A DNA stretch of 64,000 nt from Phytohabitans rumicis (GTDB taxonomy: Bacteria > Actinomycetota > Actinomycetes > Mycobacteriales > Micromonosporaceae), in assembly GCF_011764445.1 (NCBI RefSeq), contig NZ_BLPG01000001.1:3782001-3846000 (forward strand). Direction: 5' to 3'. A program made the position numbers and the translations under genes. Positions 26,837-35,034 of this stretch are shown piece after piece (within the stretch, counting starts at the first letter, position 1; every line of letters begins with the position of its first letter). Under the pieces are notes generated by a model, which saw nothing but the letters and a program-made list of their open reading frames with translations, was not told the origin of the DNA and did not search any database.

Positions 26837-28890
26837 CCGGCGCGCGTCGGGGCGGGTTCCTGGGATGCGGTGATCGAGTTCGGTTCCGCGGCGACTACTT
26901 CACGGTGCTGCGAGTGTCAGGAACGCTGGTGGTGCTCGGCGACGACTCGATGCGGACACCGGAGCAGGCGGTGCGGCTGAGCGAACTGCAGTCGGATCCC
27001 GACTTCACGGTGCTGGGCGCCGCGACCTCGGCGCGAGTGCCGGCGTCGTCCTGGCTGGTCGGCCTGCCGAAGGACGTGATGCAGCAGGCCCGCTGGTGGG
27101 AACGGCACGTGCTGGAGGTGATACGCGGCGTCGCGGACGACCCGGTGGACGCCGGTCCGAAGCCGCAGTACGACGTGGCGTTGACGACGATGGTGGCCAG
27201 GGAGCGGGCTAAGGCCGATGAGTTGACCGCGTCGGGCTATCTGACGTCGGCGCGCACGGTCCGTCGTCAGCGGCAGCGTTACGAGGCGCAAGGGCTGGCC
27301 GGTCTGGTCGATGGCCGGCACCGGGCACGGCACCCGTCCACGGCTTCTCGCGCTGATCAGAAGGTGATCGCCGCGCTGCGCGCGGCGATCGACGAGACCG
27401 TTGATGCGTCCACGCGGACGGTCAGCTATCTGATCTGGCGCGCCGGGCAGCTGCTGGTCCAGGAACACGGCGATCAGGCGCCGCCGATGCCACCGAGGTC
27501 GACGTGCTACCGGCTGGTCGCGCAGTTGTCGGACAAGCACACCACCGGCTCGGCGCGCACCCGGCGATCGTTGGCCGGTCAGCCGGACAAGCCGTTCTCG
27601 CATCTGCCGGTCGACGCGCCGGGCGAGGTGGTGCAGATCGACACCACACCGTTGGACGTGTTGGTGCTGCTGCCTAACGGGATCGTCGGCCGGGTGGAAC
27701 TGACCGGCATGATCGACGTCGCCACGAGGACGGTCACCGCGGCGGTGCTGACACCGACGACCAAAGCGGTCGACGCGTCGGTGTTGCTGGCCAGGTCCGT
27801 GACGCCGGAGCCGATGCGGCCGGGCTGGGTCGACGCGCTGCGGATGGCCTACTCGGTGCTGCCGCACCGGCGGCTGCTGGCCGTCGACGAGCGCCTTGAG
27901 CACGCGGCGGCCCGGCCGGTGATCATCCCGGACACGATCGTCTGCGACCAGGGCAAGGTGTTCATCTCGAACAATTTCCGCTCGTCCTGCCGGTTCCTGG
28001 GCATCAGCTTCCAGCCGACCCATCCCGCGTCCGGGGCGAACAAGCCACACGTCGAGCGGTTGTTCGCCTCTGTCGGCACCCTGTTCGCTCAGTTCGTGTC
28101 CGGGTTCGTCGGCCGGTCGGCGGAGCACCGCGGTTTCCGCGTCGATCAGCAGCCGCTCTGGACGATGCTCGAGTTGCAAGCCTTGCTGGACGAGTGGCTC
28201 ATCGCCGGATGGCAGAACCGGCCGCACGACGGACTGCGTGATCCGCAGACCCCGGGCCGGGCGTTCACCCCGAACGAGAAGTACGCGGCCCTGGTCGAGG
28301 CCGCCGGCTACGTCCCGGTCGCCATGACCGCCGACGACTACATCGAGCTGCTCCCGGCGACCTGGCGGCGAGTCAGCGCCGGCGGCCTGAAGATCAACAA
28401 CCGGACCTACGACTCGGCCGTGCTCAATCCGATCCGCCGCCAGCCGTCCGGGATCGCCAGCCGCCGCGACCTCTGGGAGATCCACTACGACCCTTACGAC
28501 GTCGCTCACGTCTGGGTCCGTGATCACCGGCCGAACAGTGCGAGCCGATGGCTGCAGGCCACCTGGAAGCACCTGTCCAGGGCCCCGATCCCGTTCGGGG
28601 AACTCGCCTGGAACCACGTCCGCGCAGGTCTGGGACCGAAACCCGACGAGACCGCCGTCGCCGACGCCGTCCATCGGCTGCTGGCCAAAGCCAACAACGG
28701 TCCGCCACAGCCCGCCCTGTCGGCCCGAGACCGGCGGGTCGCCGCCCGCACCGCGGCCACCAGCGAGAACCGGCCGGTCCCGCGGCAACATCCACCCGCC
28801 CCGGAGCCGGACACCGACGAGCCGCAACCGGGCAAGGTGATCCCGCTGCGTGTCTTCGACCCCGCTGAGGAGGCCCGCCGCCCATGGTGA
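26833..28890 (+). CDS. tnsB: TnsB-like DDE transposase (Mu transposase C-terminal type)
   Basis: A 685-aa protein. Residues 110-200 carry HTH repeats (GYLTSARTVRRQRQRYEAQG). The rve core has Asp in VVQIDTTPLDVLVLL, Asp in PDTIVCDQGKVFISNNF, and Glu in SGANKPHVERLFASVG. The Mu-type beta-barrel (LKINNRTYDSAVLNPIRR) and a long C-terminal tail for TnsC contact follow. It joins 3' ends to target DNA and recognises the TCTGACA repeats. Coupled by GTGA to tnsA and overlapping tnsC by 7 bases. Confidence 0.92.
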   Translation: MTGARRGGFLGCGDRVRFRGDYFTVLRVSGTLVVLGDDSMRTPEQAVRLSELQSDPDFTVLGAATSARVPASSWLVGLPKDVMQQARWWERHVLEVIRGVADDPVDAGPKPQYDVALTTMVARERAKADELTASGYLTSARTVRRQRQRYEAQGLAGLVDGRHRARHPSTASRADQKVIAALRAAIDETVDASTRTVSYLIWRAGQLLVQEHGDQAPPMPPRSTCYRLVAQLSDKHTTGSARTRRSLAGQPDKPFSHLPVDAPGEVVQIDTTPLDVLVLLPNGIVGRVELTGMIDVATRTVTAAVLTPTTKAVDASVLLARSVTPEPMRPGWVDALRMAYSVLPHRRLLAVDERLEHAAARPVIIPDTIVCDQGKVFISNNFRSSCRFLGISFQPTHPASGANKPHVERLFASVGTLFAQFVSGFVGRSAEHRGFRVDQQPLWTMLELQALLDEWLIAGWQNRPHDGLRDPQTPGRAFTPNEKYAALVEAAGYVPVAMTADDYIELLPATWRRVSAGGLKINNRTYDSAVLNPIRRQPSGIASRRDLWEIHYDPYDVAHVWVRDHRPNSASRWLQATWKHLSRAPIPFGELAWNHVRAGLGPKPDETAVADAVHRLLAKANNGPPQPALSARDRRVAARTAATSENRPVPRQHPPAPEPDTDEPQPGKVIPLRVFDPAEEARRPW

Positions 28891-29918
28891 CCAACCGCAG
28901 AACCCTCGATCCCTGGCGGCGCTGGGCCGCCGACACCGCCGACGAGACCGGCGTCCGTCAGCTGACCACACTCAGCGGCTGGCGCCGGTTCGTTCTCGAC
29001 GACGCGGTCCCGCCCGACTTACCTGCCGCACCACCGGCGGACGCCACCGGCCGCCGAACCTACGATGAGGCCCGGCTGGCCCACCATTCCCGCCTGGTGG
29101 TGATCACGACCTCGGCGATCCGGCAGGTCATCACCCAGGGCCGGCGACTGACCTATATCAACCGGTTCGCCGACTTCGGCCGCGGCGGGCTGATCATCTC
29201 CGGACCCGCTCGCACTGGCAAGACCACGGCCCTGACCCAGCTCGGCAAGACCATCGAGCTCGTCCATCACCAGCGGTTCCCGCACGGCCACACCGACATC
29301 CCGGCGCTCTACATCACCACACCGCCAGCCGCGACCCATCGCATGATCGCCGTCGAGTTCGCCCGTTTCCTCGGCCTGCCCGTCTTCGGCAAATCCAACA
29401 TGACCGACATCGTCGAGGCGGTCTGCGGGGTCTGCGTCGATGCCCGCACCAGCCTGGTCTGCGTCGACGAGATCCACAACATCAGCCTCAGCACCCGCTA
29501 CGGCGCCGAGGCCTCCGACACGCTGAAATACTTCGCCGAACGCATCCCCGCCACGTTCGTTTACGCCGGCATCGACGTCGAACGCGCCGGACTGCTCTCC
29601 GGTCCCCGCGGCGAACAGATCGCCGGACGCTTCGGCATGATCCGCACCAGCGCGTTCCCACCCGGCCAGGAGTGGACCGCCCTGCTCGCAGCAGTCGACG
29701 ACAGCCTCCGCCTGCACCAGCACACCCCAGGAACACTGCCGGGCCTGAACAAATACCTGCACCAACGCACCGGCGGCATGATCGGCAGCCTGCTCCGGCT
29801 GATCCGCAGCGCCGCCATCCAAGCCATCCTCGACGGCAGCGAGCAACTCACCAGGCAAAGCCTGCACGACATCAACATCGACACCGCCGCCGACTACGTT
29901 CCGGCGCCGAGCTCATGA
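28884..29918 (+). CDS. tnsC: TnsC-like AAA+ ATPase transposition regulator
   Basis: A 344-aa AAA+ protein with P-loop ISGPARTGKTTALTQLGK near residue 110, Walker B SLVCVDEIHNIS near 195, and sensor-like AERIPATFVYAGIDV. It shows the TniB/TnsC pattern of an ATPase that polymerises on target DNA and activates TnsAB. Its TGA overlaps the tniQ ATG (ATGA). Confidence 0.9.
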   Translation: MVTNRRTLDPWRRWAADTADETGVRQLTTLSGWRRFVLDDAVPPDLPAAPPADATGRRTYDEARLAHHSRLVVITTSAIRQVITQGRRLTYINRFADFGRGGLIISGPARTGKTTALTQLGKTIELVHHQRFPHGHTDIPALYITTPPAATHRMIAVEFARFLGLPVFGKSNMTDIVEAVCGVCVDARTSLVCVDEIHNISLSTRYGAEASDTLKYFAERIPATFVYAGIDVERAGLLSGPRGEQIAGRFGMIRTSAFPPGQEWTALLAAVDDSLRLHQHTPGTLPGLNKYLHQRTGGMIGSLLRLIRSAAIQAILDGSEQLTRQSLHDINIDTAADYVPAPSS

Positions 29919-30541
29919 CCAGCCTGCTCGACCCGCCATCCCCGCTGCCGGCGCCACTGCCAATCCCCGTCCGGCCTCGACCACCCGAAACGGTCAACGC
30001 CTACATTCGTCGTCTCGCCCGAGCCAACCACCTGCGCCCCAGCCAGCTACGCAGCTACCTATGTCAGCCGCCGCAATACACCGGCTCCGTCCGGGCTCCA
30101 CGCCTCGCGGCCGCCACTGGACGCACCGTCGAAGCACTCCTGCACACCTTCCCCGACCTCCAAGCCGCACCCCGCCCACGACAGGTCCGCGCCCGCCGGC
30201 TGACCCGCGACGCCGCACAGGAGAAGCTGTTCGAAGCCATCCGAGCCGAAGCCCGCACCACCTTCAGCATCCGAACCCTCAGAAAGACGTTCGGCGTCAC
30301 CAGCCGCACGATCATCAAGGCGCTCGCCCGCGTCGAACAGCCGAGGGCCACCTCGAAGAGCTTCCCCAGCCTCCAACCGTTCCGTCACCACATCGATCCC
30401 CTGATCAACAACCCGTCCGTCACCATCTGGTCGATCTGGATGACCCTCGTTGACGAGCACGACGCCGAAGTCTCCTACGGCACCGTCCGCGACTACGTCA
30501 CCAGACAACGCCGACGCGCGGAATGGGACCAACAACGCTGA
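29915..30541 (+). CDS. tniQ: TniQ-family target-selection protein
   Basis: A 208-aa protein whose N-terminal half is the TniQ domain (LPIPVRPRPPETVNAYIRRL, ARANHLRPSQLRSYL). A C-terminal helix-turn-helix part follows (RTLRKTFGVTSRTIIKALAR). It is short compared with TnsD proteins of 450-600 aa, closer to TniQ of Tn5053-type or CRISPR-associated elements, so it may read a simple or flexible target. It finishes the tnsABC-tniQ operon. No CRISPR array or Cas gene is present in the element. Confidence 0.85.
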   Translation: MTSLLDPPSPLPAPLPIPVRPRPPETVNAYIRRLARANHLRPSQLRSYLCQPPQYTGSVRAPRLAAATGRTVEALLHTFPDLQAAPRPRQVRARRLTRDAAQEKLFEAIRAEARTTFSIRTLRKTFGVTSRTIIKALARVEQPRATSKSFPSLQPFRHHIDPLINNPSVTIWSIWMTLVDEHDAEVSYGTVRDYVTRQRRRAEWDQQR

Positions 30542-30839
30542 GACGAGAAAACAGCAGCCCCACGAGCCAGATCCGATGAGACAACCGCACCACCCATCTC
30601 ACCGGACCCGTCAGCCGCCGCTCTCCACCTGACCAGCGCGAACCAGATCCGATGAGACGGGACAGCAGGTCAGAGCGGGTGTCGGGCGGACGGCCGCACG
30701 GCGTGCGGGGGTACGACGGTCGGCCGCTGTCAGATCCGTTGTCAGATCCCGCGCGTTTGCCAGCGGCTGCGCCCGCATCAGCGGCTGTTTCTGCCAGCAG
30801 TTTTCGTGGTGCGGGCGACACGGTGTGGTGATGGCATGG

Positions 30840-30875
30840 CTCGGGCCCGGCGCGATGGTCCGCGCCGGGCCCGAG
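30840..30875 (-). terminator. Perfect 15-bp hairpin downstream of the transposon cargo gene
   Basis: CTCGGGCCCGGCGCG pairs exactly with CGCGCCGGGCCCGAG around ATGGTC, 21 bases past the stop of the minus-strand cargo gene. Being symmetrical it may also stop read-through from tniQ. Confidence 0.85.
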
Positions 30876-30896
30876 GAGGGGAAGGATGCGGGTCGG

Positions 30897-31694
30897 TCAG
30901 GCCGCCGCAGCGGCGGGGCTCACGCGGTGGCACGGCGAGTTGCGGCGGCCTTGCCGGTCCCGGTTCTTGGCGCGCAGGTCGGGGTGCTTGGCCAGCTCGT
31001 CGGCGACGGCGTGCTCGATGTCGTCCACGATCAGGTACTCCTGCTGGGCCAGGCTCATCTCCAGGCCGGTCCGCCAAGCGGCGTAACACAGGCTGGCGTG
31101 CGGGGCGTCCCGGTCTGGGTCCACGCCGCTGCGCAGACCCTCCAGGAACCCGGTGAGGATCTCCGCGTCGATGTCGGCCGCCTCGCCGCGGTACCCGGCG
31201 GCGAGGGTGCCGGCCATGGCGACCAGTGCCGGCACGGCCATCCCGACGGCGGCGATCACCCACTCGGGCTTGCCCTGCCGGGCACGGCGGATCAACTCCC
31301 GCCACACAGCGTCACGGGCGGCGTAGGCGCTCGGATGCGCCAGCAGCCAGTCCCGCAGCGCCGGCAACGGCACCTCGCCGCGCAGCACACCAAGATCAAC
31401 GCCGGAAGATGTCGACGCGCCGGAACTGCCGGCGATTGTGCCGCCATCTGCGGTCCCGGCAGTGCCGGACCCAGAAGTGCCGGCATCGCCGGACCCGGCA
31501 ATGCCGGGAGTGCCGGACGCGGGAGTGCCGGCGTCTGCCGATACGGCAGTGCCGGGTCCGGTGATGCCGACGGCGGTCAGGGCGGCGCAGTCGAGGGTCA
31601 GCGGTGCCGGGTCGACGGTCAGCGCCGCGAACGCCTTGTCGGCGGCCTGCAGCGCGGACGCCGGCCAGTCGTCGCGAAGGTCGGACTCGCTCAT
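30897..31694 (-). CDS. Cargo protein of the Tn7-like element, unknown function
   Basis: A 265-aa protein from the ATG at 31694, preceded by GGAG nine bases upstream. An N-terminal helical part (WPASALQAADKAFAALTVD) is joined by a long Gly/Thr/Ser/Ala linker (about residues 40-95, repeats of GTAG, SGDAG and similar) to a helical C-terminal domain (LRGEVPLPALRDWLLAHPSA, RRARQGKPEWVIAAVGMAVP, AADIDAEILTGFLEGLRSG, EYLIVDDIEHAVADELAKHP). No motif I can name. The linker is encoded by variants of the GGCAGTGCC repeat. It may regulate the transposon or be a passenger; nothing in the sequence decides. Confidence 0.6.
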   Translation of the reverse strand: MSESDLRDDWPASALQAADKAFAALTVDPAPLTLDCAALTAVGITGPGTAVSADAGTPASGTPGIAGSGDAGTSGSGTAGTADGGTIAGSSGASTSSGVDLGVLRGEVPLPALRDWLLAHPSAYAARDAVWRELIRRARQGKPEWVIAAVGMAVPALVAMAGTLAAGYRGEAADIDAEILTGFLEGLRSGVDPDRDAPHASLCYAAWRTGLEMSLAQQEYLIVDDIEHAVADELAKHPDLRAKNRDRQGRRNSPCHRVSPAAAAA

Positions 31695-31766
31695 GGGGAT
31701 GGGCTCCAAACCGAAGGGTGGGATGTGCCGCAAGCGCAGCGGTCGGCACCCAGTGCGCCACAGCCG

Positions 31767-31888
31767 TCTGACAGCGGTCTGACAGAGCAGGTCAACGGCG
31801 GTTTTCGCCGTCTGCGCGGGACGCCCGACGAATCTGACAAGACATCGACTGTCAGAAGTGGATATCTGACAGGATATCGACTGTCAGA
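31767..31888. promoter_or_regulatory. Paired palindromes TCTGACA-N10-TGTCAGA upstream of the cargo gene
   Basis: Two units, 31833-31856 and 31865-31888, each carry TCTGACA and its inverse ten bases apart, spaced one 32-bp period. Single TCTGACAG copies occur at 31767 and 31778. They may be internal TnsB-binding sites or an operator for the cargo gene that starts at 31694. Confidence 0.55.
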
Positions 31889-31894
31889 AATATC

Positions 31895-32640
31895 ATGACT
31901 GCGGGAAACCGGCCGTGAGCTGCACTGTCAGACACTCCGCACCCGGCGCAGCGTCCGCCGCGGAGGTGAATGTGGCAGTCGCTACCGAATGGACGCGGCG
32001 AATCTGACCGGGCTTCGGGAAGCCCAAGCCGGCCTCACGCGCGACCTGACAACGCGCCCCCGTCAGAGCCACGCACCCAGTGCCCCGGCGATCCGCTGCA
32101 CCCGGCGCCCGCCGAGCGCCTGGCGCGTCGCCGCTGCCGCCGGACCGAGCGGCGCAGCGACCGGCCCGACCTCCAACGCCACCGGCGTCAGTGTCGGTAC
32201 AGAGGTGCTCCAACCCGGCGGTATGGGCCGGACTGCCGAACTGCCGGGACAGCGCCGAACTGCCGAAACCGCCACGGCACTGCCGAACTCCACGGCACTG
32301 CCGAACTGCCGAAAGTGCCGCGGCGCTGCCAAAGTGCCGAACTGCCGCGGCAGTGCCGAACTGCCGAACGTGCCACGGCACTGCCAAAGTGCCGAACTGC
32401 CGCACCGTCCGGCACCATCCCGCCGGCGCATGTCGGCACTGCCGTGGCGCGAGCCGCCACACCCCGTTGGACGCGAACTGCCGAATCCGCCGACACACAT
32501 CCTCTCCGTACTGCCGGATACGCAGCGTGACCGCCGATCGATGCCGTGAGGGAGCGACCGGCGAGTCTGACAGCGGGACTCGGCGAGGTGCCTGCCGCCG
32601 TGCCGCCCGTTCTCGAGGCAGAGATCAGCTTGTCAGACGG
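31895..32640. repeat. Right-end non-coding region with dense GAACTGCCG/GGCACTGCC repeats
   Basis: About 290 bp (32230-32520) consist of more than a dozen degenerate copies of units such as GCCGAACTGCCG and CACGGCACTGCC in mixed order. Several frames stay open through it, but they encode only repeats rich in Cys, Arg, Thr and Ala with no start site, so I treat it as non-coding. Further TCTGACA-type sites follow at 32566 and 32630. Confidence 0.6.
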
Positions 32641-32687
32641 CTGTCAGATTGGGAGGTGTTCGCCACGTCTGACAAACCCCGGTTGGT
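32641..32687 (-). repeat. Right terminal inverted repeat of the Tn7-like transposon
   Basis: Read in reverse this is ACCAACCGGGGTTTGTCAG, then ACGTGGCGAACACCTCCCA and ATCTGACAG, matching the left end (25892-25938) with only four differences. Confidence 0.85.
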
Positions 32688-32900
32688 GGATGGAAGGCGA
32701 AGCCGCAGAACGGCGGCTACATTCAGCTCGCCCGCTGCCCGATAAAGGCAGAGTGGGCCGCTGCGAACAAAAATCGGTGCGGCCGATCGGCATCGGGCAG
32801 GCTGCGGCCGCAGGGCGGTGTCGCCGCAGATCGCGTTCGGTTCGCCGCCACCGATGGGGCTGTTCCACAGATCCTGCCCGAAAGGGCTCGAACCCGGAAG

Positions 32901-33107
32901 TCAGAAGTCGAACTCTCCGTCCTTCGCGCCGACGATGAACGCGGCCCACTCGTGGCGAGGGAACAGCAGCACGTCGCCGTGGGGGTTCTTGCTGTCGCGG
33001 ACGGCGATGTCTTCGCCGAGGTCGGCCACCTCAACGCATGCTCCACCGTTACTGTCGCTGCGGCTGGACTTGCGCCACATCGCGCGGGAAGGGTCCAAGG
33101 TGGACAT
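32901..33107 (-). CDS. DUF397 protein
   Basis: A 68-aa protein with the complete DUF397 pattern: WRKSSRSDSNGGACVEVADL, then IAVRDSKNPHGDVLLFPRHE and WAAFI. DUF397 proteins are small actinobacterial partners of XRE/DUF5753 (Scr1-like) regulators and are thought to form toxin-antitoxin-like or signalling pairs with them. It lies 11 bases downstream of such a regulator and is surely co-transcribed with it. Confidence 0.92.
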   Translation of the reverse strand: MSTLDPSRAMWRKSSRSDSNGGACVEVADLGEDIAVRDSKNPHGDVLLFPRHEWAAFIVGAKDGEFDF

Positions 33108-33118
33108 GCTCCACTCCG

Positions 33119-33979
33119 TCAGGTCTCGTGCCGCTCGATCTCCTCAGCGACCCGCAGGATCAGATGCCGGGACTCGACCGGCCCCAAGGCGGCTGCTTGA
33201 AGCCGGCTCCATAGCCGAGTGTAGGCCCGCACCGCGTCTGGTCGGTCGAGGTAGACGGCGTCGGTGTAGTCCTCCAGGTAGATCACGTCCGAGGTTGTGT
33301 CGTGGCCGAACCGCAGGGTGATGAAGCCGAAGGATGCCGTCTCGTAGGTCTGGGCGTCGAATGGCAGGACCTGTAGGCCGATGTGGGGGCGCTCGCTGAT
33401 CTCGGCGAGGTGGGTGAGCTGGTCCCGCATTGTGGCTGGGCCGCCGATGTGCCGGCGCAGCGCTGACTCGCTCAGGATGAAGCCGAGTTCGGGCGCATCG
33501 GATCGTTCCAGGATCGCCTGGCGTTCCAGGCGGACCCTGACATGGCGGTCCACCTCCTCCACTGCGGATGACGGGGGCGAGGAGGTGATCATGGTTCGGG
33601 CGTACGGCTCGATCTGGAGGATGCCGGGTACGACTTCCGGCTGGTACCAGCGGATCTCCGTGGCGTCCGCCTCCAGGTCGACGTACTGGCGAAACCAGTC
33701 CGGTACGACGTTGCGGTAGCCGCTCCACCGGCCGCGCTGGCGACCGGTGCGAGCCAGCTCCCGCATCGACTCGGCCTGCTCGCTCGGCACGCCGTAGAAG
33801 TCCAGCAACAGGGTGAGGTCGGTGAGCTTGATCCCGCTCTGCCCCAACTCCAGGCGGCTGACCTTGCTCGCGGCCGCGTCGATCCTTTCGGCTGCCTCCT
33901 CCTGCGTCTTGCCTGCCTGCTCGCGGGCGTGTTTCAAGGCGATGCCGAGCCGGCGCCGCTGGATCGTCGGGTTAGCCAT
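33119..33979 (-). CDS. XRE-family regulator with DUF5753 (Scr1-like), paired with DUF397
   Basis: A 286-aa protein. The N-terminal helix-turn-helix (RRLGIALKHAREQAGKTQEE to SKVSRLELGQSGI) is followed by DUF5753 (WYQPEVVPGILQIEPYARTM, FILSESALRRHIGGPATMRD, HIGLQVLPFD). I start it at ATG 33979, which has GGAGG eight bases upstream; an upstream ATG at 34042 is unlikely. Divergent from another XRE gene at 34132. The shared 150-bp gap contains the candidate operator at 34060-34077. Confidence 0.9.
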   Translation of the reverse strand: MANPTIQRRRLGIALKHAREQAGKTQEEAAERIDAAASKVSRLELGQSGIKLTDLTLLLDFYGVPSEQAESMRELARTGRQRGRWSGYRNVVPDWFRQYVDLEADATEIRWYQPEVVPGILQIEPYARTMITSSPPSSAVEEVDRHVRVRLERQAILERSDAPELGFILSESALRRHIGGPATMRDQLTHLAEISERPHIGLQVLPFDAQTYETASFGFITLRFGHDTTSDVIYLEDYTDAVYLDRPDAVRAYTRLWSRLQAAALGPVESRHLILRVAEEIERHET

Positions 33980-34059
33980 CGATCGCCTCCATATCGTGCG
34001 CCCCGCCCCGCTCAGAGCCGCGGTTGGGGAATGGGTTCCCAATGTAGGAGTCCATGTGT

Positions 34060-34077
34060 AACCTCATGCATAAGGTT
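34060..34077. promoter_or_regulatory. Candidate operator AACCTCATGCATAAGGTT
   Basis: A near-perfect 18-base palindrome centred on ATGCAT between the divergent XRE genes. A close copy, TTGCCTAATGCATAAGGTTG, occurs at 36893-36912 about 90 bp upstream of the GntR gene. GntR regulators typically bind short palindromes of this kind, so one regulator may control both sites (inference). Confidence 0.55.
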
Positions 34078-34131
34078 GTACCAGGCCAAGTCGCCGTCCA
34101 CACCAAGCCGTTGGGGGAGGTGAGCGCCGCA

Positions 34132-35001
34132 ATGCCAGCGAGGAACAGTGGCGCCGTCGTCTCGTTGCGGTCGCGCTTGCTGGGCGAGCGGTTGCGTCGG
34201 TTGCGCCAGGAGCGGGGGCTGTCGCTGCGGCACGCAGCGACGCTGGCCGACACCGACCTCGTGCGAGTGCAACGCCATGAGAACGGGCGGCGGGTGTTCA
34301 CCGTGGGACAGGTCGCTGTGCTGCTGGACGTCTACCAGGTGCACGACCAGACCGTGCGGGACGATCTCATGCGATTGGCCCGGGCCGCAGGCGGGATCTT
34401 CGACGGTGAGGGTGCCGACCATCGCGACAGCACGCTCGCGACAGTGTCCATGGCGGACTGCTGGTGGTTGGAGACGCGGGCGGCGCGGATCCGGTGCTAC
34501 GGCGGCATGCTGCTGCCGGAACCGCTGCAAACACCGGAGTACGCCGCGACGGCGATGGCCGGCCAACGGGCAGTGACCAACTTGGAGGCGGCGCACGCGA
34601 GATGGCTGTGCCAGCGTCGGCAGCAGGTCCTCGATGGCCTGTCGGGCGGGCTCCACGCGGTCGTGAGTGAGCAGGCGCTGTACAACCCGGTCGGCGGCCC
34701 GGAGGTGCTGCGGCAGCAGGTGAGCCATCTGGCGCAGGTATGCCGATCCCCTCACGTGCAGGTGCAGGTCCTCCCAGGCGAGCCCGGTCACCTGGAAGGC
34801 GCGGGCGAACCATTCACCCTGTTCCACCTGCGCCCGCCGTACCCGGATCTGGTTGCCGCCGCCCACCACAGCGACGGTCCGCAACTACATCAGGGCCGGC
34901 CGGCCCGGCGGCACGCGGCGATGTTCGACCAGCTCGGGAGCACGGCGTTGAGCCCAGCCGCCTCCATCGAGCTGATCACCATCGCAGCGGACGACATGTA
35001 G
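34132..35001 (+). CDS. XRE-family regulator with DUF5753 (Scr1-like)
   Basis: A 289-aa protein. The helix-turn-helix is in LLGERLRRLRQERGLSLRHA to VRVQRHENGRRVF, and the DUF5753 part has IRCYGGMLLPEPLQTPEYAA, VVSEQALYNPVGGPEVLRQQ and HVQVQVLPGE. No DUF397 gene directly follows. ATG 34132 is about 13 bases after GGGGGAGG, and a GTG at 34120 is also in frame. Followed after 33 bp by a third member of the family. Confidence 0.85.
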   Translation: MPARNSGAVVSLRSRLLGERLRRLRQERGLSLRHAATLADTDLVRVQRHENGRRVFTVGQVAVLLDVYQVHDQTVRDDLMRLARAAGGIFDGEGADHRDSTLATVSMADCWWLETRAARIRCYGGMLLPEPLQTPEYAATAMAGQRAVTNLEAAHARWLCQRRQQVLDGLSGGLHAVVSEQALYNPVGGPEVLRQQVSHLAQVCRSPHVQVQVLPGEPGHLEGAGEPFTLFHLRPPYPDLVAAAHHSDGPQLHQGRPARRHAAMFDQLGSTALSPAASIELITIAADDM

Positions 35002-35034
35002 ACCATCGATCGATCAGAAGGGACGCGCAGTCTC

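Larger units (their letters stand above)
25905..32674 (+). mobile_element. Tn7-like transposon, about 6.8 kb
   Basis: The left end (25892-25938) and right end (32641-32687, reversed) match almost base for base over about 47 positions. Both contain TGTCAGACGTGGCGAACACC, then CCC and ATCTGACAG. I place the termini at TGT (25905) and ACA (32674), the usual Tn7-like tips, but identity continues about 13 bases outward on each side, so the true tips or the target may lie there. I could not find a clear target duplication. Inside are tnsA, tnsB, tnsC and tniQ genes in order, then one reverse-strand cargo gene. Many TCTGACA repeats near both ends resemble TnsB-binding sites. Confidence 0.82.

Noticed and set aside
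32230-32520. CRISPR array
   Set aside because: Repeats are short (9-17 bases), degenerate and unevenly spaced, with no constant spacers and no cas genes anywhere in the window.
31970-32549. Long open frames on both strands in the repeat region
   Set aside because: They encode only repeat-derived Arg/Thr/Cys/Ala-rich sequence, overlap each other in several frames and lack a ribosome site.
34024-34042. Palindrome TTGGGGAATGGGTTCCCAA as XRE operator
   Set aside because: The symmetry is only in the outer five or six bases and there is no second copy in the window, so I did not list it as a feature.
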